DNA of 64,000 nt from Burkholderia metallica (lineage in GTDB: Bacteria; Pseudomonadota; Gammaproteobacteria; Burkholderiales; Burkholderiaceae): assembly GCF_902832845.1 (NCBI RefSeq), contig NZ_CADFDB010000003.1:310001-374000 (forward strand), written 5' to 3'. Both the position numbers and the translations under genes were made by a program. Below, piece by piece: positions 35,384 through 43,588 of this stretch (its first letter is position 1; the number at the start of each line of letters is the position of its first letter). A model generated the notes under the pieces. The model was not told where the DNA came from. It saw only the letters and a program-made list of their open reading frames with translations, and did not search any database.

Positions 35384-36925
35384 GTGATCAAAAAATTCAT
35401 TCGCAAGCTGCTCGGCCAGGACGAAACCGAGCAAACCTCTCCCGCAGCGGCCCCGGCCGACGAAGCGGCCCCTGCTGCCCCGCGTGCCCCGAAGGGCGCC
35501 CGCGGCGGCGGCGCGAAGAAACCGCGCAGCAACCACGAGCCGACCGTCGTGCCGGCCAGCGTGCACGGCATCAATCCGGCGCTGATCTCGAAGAACGCGG
35601 TGCGCGTGACCGACACGCTGCAGCAGGCGGGCTTCCGCGCATTCATCGTCGGCGGTGCGGTGCGCGACCTGCTGCTCGGCATCGCGCCGAAGGATTTCGA
35701 CGTCGCGACCGATGCGACGCCGACCGAAGTGCAGCGCCTGTTCCGCCGCGCGCGCCTGATCGGCCGCCGCTTCCAGATCGTCCACGTGCAGTTCGGCCAG
35801 GAGCTGATCGAGGTGTCGACGTTCCGCGCGCTGGTCGACGCGCCGCCTGAAGCGGCCGCGACCGCCGAGCCGCCGAAGCGCTTGAAGCGCGACGAACTCG
35901 ATCGCCGCACCCACGCGGTCGATGCGAGCGGCCGCGTGCTGCGCGACAACGTGTGGGGCGAGCAGCACGAAGACGCCGCGCGCCGCGACTTCACGATCAA
36001 CGCGATGTACTACGACCCGTCGACGCAGACGGTGCTCGATTACCACGACGGGATGGCCGACGTGCGCGCCCGCCTGTTGCGGATGATCGGCGATCCGGCC
36101 ACGCGCTTTCGCGAGGATCCGGTGCGGATGCTGCGCGTCGTGCGCTTCGCCGCCAAGCTCGGTTTCGAAATCGAGCCGCACACGCGCGAGCCGATCGGCG
36201 CACTCGCCGACCTGATCAACAACGTGCCGGCCGCGCGCCTGTTCGACGAAATGCTGAAGCTGCTGCTGTCGGGCCACGCGCTCGCGTGCCTGACGCGGCT
36301 GCGCAAGGAAGGCCTGCACCACGGACTGCTGCCGCTGCTCGACGTCGTGCTCGAACAGCCGCAGGGCGAGAAGTTCATCACGCTCGCGCTGAACAACACC
36401 GACGCGCGCGTGCGCGCCGGCAAGCCGGTGTCGCCGGGCTTCCTGTTCGCGACGCTGCTGTGGCACGACATGCGCCAGCGCTTCGAGCAATACACGGCCG
36501 ACGGCGAAATCCCGGTGCCGGCGCTCCATCGCGCGATGGACGACGTGCTCGACATGCAGACCGAGAAACTCGCGATCCACAAGCGCTATTCGGCCGACAT
36601 GCGCGAGATCTGGGGGCTGCAGCTGCGCCTCGAGAAACGCTCGGGCCGCAGCGCGATGCGGCTGCTGGAACACCAAAGGTTTAGAGCGGGGTATGATTTC
36701 CTCCTGTTACGCTGCGAATCCGGCGAGCTCGATATGGAAGTCGGACAGTGGTGGACGGATTTCATCGAAGGCGATGCGGCCGCTCGCGAGACCTTGCTCA
36801 CGCAGGGCGGCTCGAAGGAAAAATCGCCCCGCAAGCGGCGCCGCCGCGGCGGCGCGCGAAACCGCAAGCCGGGTGAAGGTGCCGCCGAGCCGGCGCCGGA
36901 TACCGCGGGCGGCTCCGACGACTGA
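35384..36925 (+). CDS. pcnB: Poly(A) polymerase I
   Basis: Adds 3' poly(A) tails that mark RNA for decay and controls plasmid copy number through antisense RNA. The 513-residue protein has an N-terminal Ala/Lys-rich extension, the class II nucleotidyltransferase core (FIVGGAVRDLLLGIAPKDFD, with the metal-binding aspartates in DFDVATDATP), RRDFTINAM, a tRNA-nucleotidyltransferase-like middle domain, and a very basic C-terminal tail (RKRRRRGGARNRK) suited to RNA binding. It starts at GTG five bases after the HAD stop. Lack of EDxxR-type CCA features favours pcnB over a cca gene. Confidence 0.94.
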   Translation: MIKKFIRKLLGQDETEQTSPAAAPADEAAPAAPRAPKGARGGGAKKPRSNHEPTVVPASVHGINPALISKNAVRVTDTLQQAGFRAFIVGGAVRDLLLGIAPKDFDVATDATPTEVQRLFRRARLIGRRFQIVHVQFGQELIEVSTFRALVDAPPEAAATAEPPKRLKRDELDRRTHAVDASGRVLRDNVWGEQHEDAARRDFTINAMYYDPSTQTVLDYHDGMADVRARLLRMIGDPATRFREDPVRMLRVVRFAAKLGFEIEPHTREPIGALADLINNVPAARLFDEMLKLLLSGHALACLTRLRKEGLHHGLLPLLDVVLEQPQGEKFITLALNNTDARVRAGKPVSPGFLFATLLWHDMRQRFEQYTADGEIPVPALHRAMDDVLDMQTEKLAIHKRYSADMREIWGLQLRLEKRSGRSAMRLLEHQRFRAGYDFLLLRCESGELDMEVGQWWTDFIEGDAAARETLLTQGGSKEKSPRKRRRRGGARNRKPGEGAAEPAPDTAGGSDD

Positions 36926-36960
36926 CGCACGCGCCGGCGAACGACGTAGGAAGTGATGCC

Positions 36961-37503
36961 ATGACGGTTGCATATATCGGACTGGGGGCGAATCTCGGCG
37001 ACGCACGCCAGACCCTGAAAGACGCGGTGGTGTGCCTCGCGCAGCAGCGCACCATCTCGATTCTCGGCAAGTCGAGCCTGTATCGCACGGCGCCCTTCGA
37101 AGCGGGCGGCGACGACTACTACAACTGCGTCGTCAAGCTCGACACGACGCTGTCGGCCCGCGAGCTGCTCGCGCTCTGCCAGAAGATCGAACATCACTTC
37201 GGCCGCGAGCGCCCGTATCGCAATGCGCCGCGCACGCTCGACCTCGACATCCTGCTGTTCGGCGCCGATTCGATCGACGAACCCGACCTGATCGTCCCGC
37301 ACCCGCGCCTCACCGACCGCGCGTTCGCGCTCGTGCCGCTCGTCGAGATCGAGCCGGCGCTCGACATCCCCGCGCGCGGCCGTGCCGCTGCGTTCCTCGC
37401 CGCCGTCGCGGACCAGCGCGTCGAGAAGGTACAGACCTGCCAGTGCCCGATGCAGAAGGCGCTCGCCGCCGGCGAAGACGCCGACAAGAACCGCTGCCGA
37501 TGA
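36961..37503 (+). CDS. folK: 6-hydroxymethyl-7,8-dihydropterin pyrophosphokinase
   Basis: Folate synthesis: transfers pyrophosphate from ATP to hydroxymethyl-dihydropterin before p-aminobenzoate is added. The 180-residue protein has YIGLGANLGD at the N-terminus, SSLYRTAPFE with YYNCVV for pterin binding, and the signature RNAPRTLDLDILLFG. AGGAAG precedes the ATG. It overlaps the deoxynucleoside kinase gene as ATGA. The p-aminobenzoate enzymes (pabB-pabC fusion) are encoded 3 kb to the right on the other strand. Confidence 0.96.
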   Translation: MTVAYIGLGANLGDARQTLKDAVVCLAQQRTISILGKSSLYRTAPFEAGGDDYYNCVVKLDTTLSARELLALCQKIEHHFGRERPYRNAPRTLDLDILLFGADSIDEPDLIVPHPRLTDRAFALVPLVEIEPALDIPARGRAAAFLAAVADQRVEKVQTCQCPMQKALAAGEDADKNRCR

Positions 37504-38186
37504 CCCCGACTCCCCTTACCGTCACCGCGCCCGACCTGCGCGCCCCGCACCGCTATCTCGTGATCGAAGGCCCGATCGGCGTCGGCAAGACGACGCTCGC
37601 GCGGCTGCTCGCCGAGCGCTGGTCGATGCAGGCGCTGCTCGAGCGCCCGCAGGACAACCCGTTCCTCGAACGCTTCTATCGCGACACCGCGCGCTACGCG
37701 CTGCCCGTGCAGCTGTCGTTCGCGCTGCAGCGCGCGCAGCAGGCGCGCGAGCTGATCGGTGCGCTCGAAACGGGCCGCCCGGTCATCGCCGATTTCATGC
37801 CGCAGAAGAACGACATCTTCGCGCGGCTGAACCTGCCGGAAGACGAATGGCAGCTGTATCGCTCGGTCGCGACGCATGTGGACGTGCCGCAGGCGCCGTC
37901 GCCCGACCTCGTCGTCTACCTGCAGGCGAGCCCCGAGGTGCTGTTCTCGCGCATCCAGAAGCGCGGGCTGCCGATGGAGCTGCAGATCAGCGATGCGTAC
38001 CTGCGCTCGCTCGTCGACGCGTACAACGAATTCTTCTACCACTACGACCGCACGCCGGTGCTGACGGTCGCAGCCGAACACCTGAACCCGCTGGACTCCC
38101 CCGAAGACCTCGCCCTGCTGATCGAGCGCATCGAGACGATGCGCGGCCGCAAGGAATTCTTCGTCAAGGGCGAGACGACGCGCTAA
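37500..38186 (+). CDS. Deoxynucleoside kinase (deoxyadenosine/deoxyguanosine kinase family)
   Basis: Salvage enzyme phosphorylating a deoxynucleoside. The 228-residue protein has the P-loop EGPIGVGKTTLARLL, the ERPQDNPFLERFY stretch with the catalytic glutamate, and a lid motif with SRIQKRG. It overlaps the folK stop (ATGA); earlier in-frame starts lie inside folK and are shadows. This gene between folK and panB is common in Burkholderiales. Which deoxynucleoside is preferred cannot be read from sequence. Confidence 0.92.
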   Translation: MTPTPLTVTAPDLRAPHRYLVIEGPIGVGKTTLARLLAERWSMQALLERPQDNPFLERFYRDTARYALPVQLSFALQRAQQARELIGALETGRPVIADFMPQKNDIFARLNLPEDEWQLYRSVATHVDVPQAPSPDLVVYLQASPEVLFSRIQKRGLPMELQISDAYLRSLVDAYNEFFYHYDRTPVLTVAAEHLNPLDSPEDLALLIERIETMRGRKEFFVKGETTR

Positions 38187-38231
38187 CGCGTCCTCGCCTG
38201 TCGTTCCTCACCCATCCGAACCGGATTTCCC

Positions 38232-39047
38232 ATGACCTATCTCCAGGAATCGAGCCGGCCTGCCGTCACGGTGCCCAAGCTGCAGGCAATGCGCGACGCC
38301 GACGAGAAGATCGCGATGCTTACGTGCTACGACGCGAGCTTTTCCGCCCTGCTCGACCGCTCGGGCGTCGACGTGCTGCTGATCGGCGATTCGCTCGGCA
38401 ACGTGCTGCAGGGCCACACCACCACGCTGCCCGTGTCGATCGACGACATCGCGTATCACACCGCCTGTGTCGCGCGGGCCCAGCCGCGCGCGCTCGTCGT
38501 CGCCGATCTGCCGTTCGGCACGTACGGCACGCCCGCCGACGCGTTCGCGAATGCGGTCAAGCTGATGCGCGCAGGCGCGCAGATGGTCAAGCTCGAAGGC
38601 GGCGAATGGCTCGCCGAGACGATCCGCTTCCTCGTCGAACGCGCGGTGCCCGTGTGTGCGCACGTGGGCCTCACGCCGCAGTCGGTGCATGCGTTCGGCG
38701 GCTTCAAGGTGCAGGGCAAGACCGAAGCCGGCGCCGCGCAACTTCTGCGCGACGCACGCGCGGTCGAGGACGCCGGTGCGCAGCTCGTCGTGCTCGAAGC
38801 CGTGCCGACGCTCGTCGCGACCGAAGTCACGCACATGCTGAAGATTCCGACGATCGGTATCGGCGCGGGCGTCGACTGCTCGGGGCAGGTGCTGGTGCTG
38901 CACGACATGCTGGGCATCTTCCCCGGCAAGCGCCCGCGATTCGTGAAGGATTTCATGCAGGGGCAGCCGACCATCCAGGCGGCCGTCGAAGCCTATGTGA
39001 GCGCGGTGAAGGACGGTTCGTTCCCCGGCCCCGAACACTCCTTCTGA
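38232..39047 (+). CDS. panB: 3-methyl-2-oxobutanoate hydroxymethyltransferase
   Basis: First committed step of pantothenate synthesis: adds a hydroxymethyl group from methylene-tetrahydrofolate to ketoisovalerate. The 271-residue protein is a TIM barrel with [14 protein letters not shown], the metal-binding [21 protein letters not shown] and [18 protein letters not shown]. Its folate cofactor links it to folK upstream. An 11-bp GC-rich inverted repeat follows 12 bases after the stop. Confidence 0.97.
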   Translation: MTYLQESSRPAVTVPKLQAMRDADEKIAMLTCYDASFSALLDRSGVDVLLIGDSLGNVLQGHTTTLPVSIDDIAYHTACVARAQPRALVVADLPFGTYGTPADAFANAVKLMRAGAQMVKLEGGEWLAETIRFLVERAVPVCAHVGLTPQSVHAFGGFKVQGKTEAGAAQLLRDARAVEDAGAQLVVLEAVPTLVATEVTHMLKIPTIGIGAGVDCSGQVLVLHDMLGIFPGKRPRFVKDFMQGQPTIQAAVEAYVSAVKDGSFPGPEHSF

Positions 39048-39058
39048 TTTTGAACGAC

Positions 39059-39091
39059 GCGGCGACGCGATGCGGACACACGCGTCGCCGC
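39059..39091 (+). terminator. 11-bp inverted repeat after panB
   Basis: Bases 39059-39069 pair perfectly with 39081-39091 around an 11-base loop. No U-tract follows, so termination may need Rho. Confidence 0.5.
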
Positions 39092-39212
39092 CTGCTCGAC
39101 GACACCCGTCGTTCGTCGTTCGATCTGACAGCCTGGCATTTCAAACACGTCCCATATCCGCGCCTCTTCGTTACTGAGACCATTGCGCTTCCATCGCTCC
39201 ACGGAGGCAAAA

Positions 39213-39592
39213 ATGTCCCACGTATTCGAACGCGCAGCCGCCTTGGAAGGCGAACCGCTACAAGGCGACGGCGAGTGCGTCGCGCTCGTGAAGGCTCATA
39301 CCCGAGTGGGTGCGGCCTCGGGCTGGCGGCCGGAAAAAATCGTCAAGGGCGATTCGGCCATTCGTCCGGGCACGGTCATCGCGACCTTTGACAACAGCGT
39401 TATCCGAACAGACCGCACGGCAACCATGCAGCGTTCTATCTGGGTCAGGATTCGACAGGCATCTACGTCGTCGAACAATGGCGCAGTCTGTCGAAGGTCA
39501 GGAAACGGCACATGCGGTTCCAGGGCAAGGACAGAAACGGTCGCTATATCGACCCGAGCAACAACGCCGATGCGTTCTCGGTGGTGAGATGA
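39213..39592 (+). pseudogene. BPSL0067-family (Tae2-like amidase effector) gene with one-base frameshift
   Basis: A 126-residue CHAP/NlpC-like protein would be encoded if one base were restored. Frame 1 runs from the ATG at 39213 (GGAGG five bases upstream) through GDGECVALVKAH, whose Cys22 is a likely nucleophile, to about VIATFDN. The sequence then continues in the -1 frame as RYPNRPHGNHAAFYLGQD, with candidate catalytic histidines, to IDPSNNADAFSVVR and a stop at 39590-39592. The break lies near 39397; loss of one C from AGCCGT would explain it. As I recall, this family includes type VI peptidoglycan amidases of the Tae2 group. A sequencing error is the main alternative to a true pseudogene. 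Confidence 0.78.
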
Positions 39593-40047
39593 CGATGTCG
39601 CGCGCCTTTTTTCCGGCCGGCGCGGCACTCGCCACGTTGCTGACAATCGTTTGCATGTCGTCGGCATACGCCACGTCGGCACTCGTCCAGTGTCCGGCCC
39701 GTCTGCCGGTTTCACAAGCGGTCAACGGTCCTGCACCCGAGGGCTGGAAATCCTACGATTCGCAGAAAGCGCATCCGCTGATCGGCGTGTCGTTCTGGGC
39801 CGGACCGCCCGATCGACTCGCGATGCTCGCCCCGTCGGGCGGTGTCAAACGCGGCAATACGCTCGTCGATACATGGTCGCTTGCCTCGGCCGACACCGAG
39901 TACTGGGTGAGTTGCGAGTATTTCGACACCGCCGCGACTGTCGCCCGGCCGCTCGGCACCGCCGCGCGAACCTGCACGGTCCGCTACGACGCGAAGCGGA
40001 CGCCATCGACAATGATCGACTGGCACTGCAAACCGCCAGCGCGCTGA
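39589..40047 (+). CDS. STY0301-family exported protein, probable immunity partner
   Basis: A 152-residue protein with a clear signal peptide (basic MTMSR, hydrophobic core, cleavage after SSAYA near residue 28), so it should act in the periplasm. The mature part has conserved cysteines (VQCPARLPV, WVSCEYF, RTCTVRY, DWHCKP) and the GWKSYDSQKAHPLIGVSF stretch of the STY0301 family. It starts in an ATGA overlap with the stop of the shifted frame of the preceding effector gene, the arrangement expected of a coupled effector/immunity pair. Immunity function is inferred from this pairing and from periplasmic targeting. Confidence 0.82.
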   Translation: MTMSRAFFPAGAALATLLTIVCMSSAYATSALVQCPARLPVSQAVNGPAPEGWKSYDSQKAHPLIGVSFWAGPPDRLAMLAPSGGVKRGNTLVDTWSLASADTEYWVSCEYFDTAATVARPLGTAARTCTVRYDAKRTPSTMIDWHCKPPAR

Positions 40048-40096
40048 TTCGACGGACCGGGAGGCAACCAGCCGAAGGCTCGCGTCATGCCGCACG

Positions 40097-40150
40097 CGTG
40101 GTTGCATCGATCCGGGCGATAACGCCGATGCCTTTTCGGTCGTGAAATGA
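40097..40150 (+). pseudogene. C-terminal remnant of a second BPSL0067-family gene
   Basis: Read in frame from 40106, these bases encode IDPGDNADAFSVVK and a stop, matching IDPSNNADAFSVVR at the end of the broken effector gene 560 bases upstream. The 54-base segments are about 70% identical. Upstream of it the similarity fades, so only a tail survives, directly behind the STY0301 gene. Confidence 0.65.
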
Positions 40151-40254
40151 GGGATGCGCATGCGCCCGACAGGCACCGACGTGCGTCGCGCGATACAGAC
40201 GTGGGCACACCATCGTGCAAAGCTGGCGATGTACGCCGCAGAAGTAATCCGCGT

Positions 40255-42192
40255 TCAGGCCGGTGCGCAGCCATGAATCAGCCGCGCTTCCATCGGCCCG
40301 CGCAACGCATTGCAGATCATCAGTTCCTCCGCGTTCAGCACTTCATCGAGCGTCAACGCACGCTCTTCTGCGCCCAGTGCTGGATCCTCGAGCAGCACGC
40401 CGCGCATCACGCCCGGCAGCACGCCACTCGCCAGCGGCGGCGTCACCCACTGGCCGTCGAGCTTCACGAACACATTCGAGCGGCCGCCCTCCGTCACCTC
40501 GCCACGCTCGTTGACGAACAGCATGTCGAAGCCGCCGAGCGCTTCCGCCGCCTGCCATGCACGGTCGTATTCGGCGCGACGCGTCGTTTTGTGCAGCAGC
40601 AGCGCGTCGTCGGTGCGGGTCGGCGCGAAGCCGTGCGCGGCCGCAAGCATCACGCCGACCGGCCCCGCGGGCAGCGGCTTCAGCGCCGCGGCCGTGATGT
40701 CGAGCATGCCGTCTTTCGCGAGCGCGAGCTTCATCCGGTACGGGCCGTCGCCGTCGAGCGCCGCGCAGCGCGCATCGACCTCGCGACGCAATGCGTCGGC
40801 GTCGAGGCGGAAGCCGAACGCGTCCGCGCTGCCCTGCAGCCGCGCGAGATGGCGCTCGAAATACCGGATGCCGTCTGTACGCGTGGCCGCCGTGGTTTCG
40901 AACAACTGGAAGCCGGGATCAGCGTCGGTCAGGAATCGTGCTTTCAATTCACACTCCGCATATTCGTCGGCGGCAACGCTGTCGAGCACGATGCCCGCGC
41001 CGACGCCCATCGTGCCGCGGCGCCGGCCGGCCCGGCGAGTCGCCGCCTCGCGCGCGTCGACCGTTGCGACAGCATCGATACCGACCGCTTCGAGCGTCAG
41101 CGTCCGGATCGCGACCGACAGGCAGAAATCGCCGCAGCCGGCCACACCGTCGGGCGCCGCATCGCCTGTCGACTGGTCTTCCTTCGGCGCATCGAGCCAG
41201 CCGATCGCGCCCGTGTAGAGCCCGCGCGGCGTCGACTCGATCGTGTCGATCAGCTGCATCGTCTTGTACTTCGGCGCGCCGGTGATCGACCCGCAAGGGA
41301 ACAGCGCGCGCAGCATCTGCGCGAACGTCGTCCCGTCGCGCCAGCCGGCCTCGACCGTCGACGTCATCTGCCACACCGACGCATACGGCTCGACCGAGAA
41401 CAGCGCCGGCACCTTGACCGTGCCCGTGCGCGCGATCCGCGACACATCGTTGCGCAGCAGGTCGACGATCATCACGTTTTCCGCGCGGTTCTTCGGATCG
41501 CTCGCGAGGAACGCGGCGGCGGCCGCATCGTCGCGCGGATCGGCCGAACGCGGCGCGGTGCCCTTCATCGGCCGCGCGCGCAGCACGTCGCCGTGCTTCT
41601 CGACGAACAGCTCGGGCGAGCACGACACGACCCAGGTACCGTCGGGCAACGCGATCAGCGCGCCGTAGCGCACCGGCTGGCGCGCGCGCAGCCGCCGGTA
41701 CAGCGCGAGCGGCGTGCCGAACACGTCGAAATTCAGCCGGTACGTGTAGTTGACCTGATACGAATCGCCGGCGCGCAGCGCATCGTGCACGGCGGCGATC
41801 GCCGCGTCGAACGCATCGCGCGACACGCTCTTCGCGACATGCGCGACACCCGCGATCGACGGCGTGCCGCCGCCGTCCTGCTGCGCGAGCCACGCGTCGA
41901 CTTCGTCGCGCGACAGGCGCTCGCAGCGCGCATACAGCAAAAAGCGCAGCGGGGCGTGGCCCGGCTGCGCCCGTTGCAGGTTGCGTCCGAATTCGTAATC
42001 GCCGACGACGACCGCATGCAGCCCGTCGCGCAGATCCTGCGCCACCGCCGCATCGATCGCGTCGAGTTGCGCCGGATCCGTGCACACGCGTTCGTGCACG
42101 AAGCCGGAATACAAACGACTCGACCGCGCGAGCGCGGTCGAGTCGCAATCGTCCAAGAGCGCGAACGACGCGCTCTCGTTGCCTTCAGTCAT
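40255..42192 (-). CDS. pabB: Fused aminodeoxychorismate synthase component I and 4-amino-4-deoxychorismate lyase
   Basis: Makes p-aminobenzoate for folate from chorismate. Residues about 1-400 are PabB: the chorismate-binding core has SYQVNYTYRLNF, CSPELFVEKHGD, RPMKGTAPR, NVMIVDLLRNDVSRI, and FPCGSITGAPK. Residues about 430-645 are PabC, a fold-type IV PLP enzyme with FQLFETTAA, the probable PLP lysine in LLLHKTTRRAEYDRA, and NERGEVTEGGRSNVFV. Such PabB-PabC fusions are known in beta-proteobacteria. It begins 4 bases after dnaJ on the same strand and so probably shares its transcript. The amidotransferase subunit PabA is not in the window. Confidence 0.95.
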   Translation of the reverse strand: MTEGNESASFALLDDCDSTALARSSRLYSGFVHERVCTDPAQLDAIDAAVAQDLRDGLHAVVVGDYEFGRNLQRAQPGHAPLRFLLYARCERLSRDEVDAWLAQQDGGGTPSIAGVAHVAKSVSRDAFDAAIAAVHDALRAGDSYQVNYTYRLNFDVFGTPLALYRRLRARQPVRYGALIALPDGTWVVSCSPELFVEKHGDVLRARPMKGTAPRSADPRDDAAAAAFLASDPKNRAENVMIVDLLRNDVSRIARTGTVKVPALFSVEPYASVWQMTSTVEAGWRDGTTFAQMLRALFPCGSITGAPKYKTMQLIDTIESTPRGLYTGAIGWLDAPKEDQSTGDAAPDGVAGCGDFCLSVAIRTLTLEAVGIDAVATVDAREAATRRAGRRRGTMGVGAGIVLDSVAADEYAECELKARFLTDADPGFQLFETTAATRTDGIRYFERHLARLQGSADAFGFRLDADALRREVDARCAALDGDGPYRMKLALAKDGMLDITAAALKPLPAGPVGVMLAAAHGFAPTRTDDALLLHKTTRRAEYDRAWQAAEALGGFDMLFVNERGEVTEGGRSNVFVKLDGQWVTPPLASGVLPGVMRGVLLEDPALGAEERALTLDEVLNAEELMICNALRGPMEARLIHGCAPA

Positions 42193-42196
42193 GCTG

Positions 42197-43333
42197 TTAC
42201 TCGAAGAAGCTCTTCACCCGGTCGAACCAGCTCTTGCTCTGCGGGCTGTGACGCGCGCCGCCCTCCGCCAGCGACTTCTCGAACTGCTTGAGCAGGTCGC
42301 GCTGCTGGTCGGTGAGTTTCACCGGCGTTTCGACCTGCACGTGTACGTACAGATCGCCTGCGATGCTCGAACGCAGCCCCTTGATGCCCTTGCCGCGCAG
42401 ACGGAACGTCTTGCCCGACTGCGTGCCTTCCGGCACCGGGAACGACGCACGGCCGGCCAGCGTCGGCACCTCGATCTCGCCGCCGAGTGCGGCGGTCGTG
42501 AACGGGATCGGCATCTGGCAGTGGAGATCGTCGCCGTCGCGCTCGAACACCGAGTGCGGCTTGATGTGGATCTCGACGTACAGGTCGCCCGGCGGCCCGC
42601 CGTTGATGCCCGGCTCGCCGTTGCCGGCCGAGCGGATGCGCATCCCGTCGTCGATGCCGGCCGGGATCTTCACTTCGAGCGTCTTGGTTTCCTTCACCTT
42701 GCCCGACCCGTGGCAATGCACGCACGGCTCGGGGATGTAGGTGCCCGTGCCGTGGCACTTCGGGCAGGTCTGCTGGATGCTGAAGAAGCCCTGCGACATG
42801 CGCACCGTGCCCTGGCCGTGACAGGTCGGGCAGGTTTCCGGCTTCGTGCCCGGCTTCGCGCCCGATCCGTGACAGACTTCGCACGATACCCAGCTCGGCA
42901 CGCGGATCTGCGTGTCGTAGCCGTGCGCGGCCTGCTCGAGCGTGATTTCCATGCTGTAGCGCAGGTCGGCGCCGCGATACACCTGCGGGCCGCCGCGGCC
43001 GCCGCGCGCGGCACCGCCCGCGGCCTGGCCGAAGATGTCGCCGAAGATGTCGCCGAATGCATCCGCGAAGCCGCCGAAGCCCTGTGCGCCCGCACCGCCC
43101 ATGTTCGGATCGACGCCCGTATGCCCGTACTGGTCGTACGCAGCCCGCTTCTGGCCATCCGACAGCATTTCATAGGCTTCCTTCGCCTCCTTGAAATGCT
43201 CTTCCGCATCCTTGCTGTCCGGATTGCGGTCAGGGTGATACTTCATCGCAAGCTTGCGATATGCCTTCTTGATTTCGTCGTCGCTCGCATTCTTCGCGAC
43301 GCCCAGAACCTCGTAGTAATCCCGTTTCGCCAT
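42197..43333 (-). CDS. dnaJ: Chaperone protein DnaJ
   Basis: Hsp40 co-chaperone that delivers unfolded clients to DnaK and stimulates its ATPase. The 378-residue protein has an N-terminal J domain with the HPD motif (KYHPDRNPD), a Gly/Phe-rich linker, four zinc-binding CxxCxGxG repeats ([32 protein letters not shown]) and a C-terminal client-binding domain. It follows dnaK after a 255-base gap containing a GC-rich hairpin, and pabB-pabC follows it directly. Confidence 0.98.
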   Translation of the reverse strand: MAKRDYYEVLGVAKNASDDEIKKAYRKLAMKYHPDRNPDSKDAEEHFKEAKEAYEMLSDGQKRAAYDQYGHTGVDPNMGGAGAQGFGGFADAFGDIFGDIFGQAAGGAARGGRGGPQVYRGADLRYSMEITLEQAAHGYDTQIRVPSWVSCEVCHGSGAKPGTKPETCPTCHGQGTVRMSQGFFSIQQTCPKCHGTGTYIPEPCVHCHGSGKVKETKTLEVKIPAGIDDGMRIRSAGNGEPGINGGPPGDLYVEIHIKPHSVFERDGDDLHCQMPIPFTTAALGGEIEVPTLAGRASFPVPEGTQSGKTFRLRGKGIKGLRSSIAGDLYVHVQVETPVKLTDQQRDLLKQFEKSLAEGGARHSPQSKSWFDRVKSFFE

Positions 43334-43539
43334 ATCGATTCACTGTGCCGCCACGCATCGCGCACGCGGCGGCTCCTTTCGCCTGCAGTAAAGTCTCTCG
43401 ACTCGTCTGGCGCTGCGCCGTCCGCGGACGGCTCGCGCAGCACCCGCCAAAAAACAAATGTGCCCGGAGGGCCGCAAAGCCCGCCAGGCGTGGAGTCGAT
43501 CCGGCCATCCGGAAGGAAAGACAGACCGCTTGTCAGCCG

Positions 43540-43566
43540 CGCCGCGCGCGTTTTGCGCGCGCGGCG
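43540..43566 (-). other. GC-rich hairpin between dnaK and dnaJ
   Basis: Bases 43540-43550 and 43556-43566 form a perfect 11-bp stem with a 5-base loop, 23 bases after the dnaK stop. With no U-tract it could be an mRNA-processing or partial-termination element that lowers dnaJ relative to dnaK. The rest of the 255-base gap shows no gene. Confidence 0.5.
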
Positions 43567-43588
43567 TACGGTGCCATTGCAACCCGGC

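Noticed and set aside
39183-39587. Single 134-codon protein read through the BPSL0067 locus without a frameshift
   Set aside because: After about 39397 the residues lose all similarity, while the -1 frame continues the family sequence to a stop that overlaps the next start codon.
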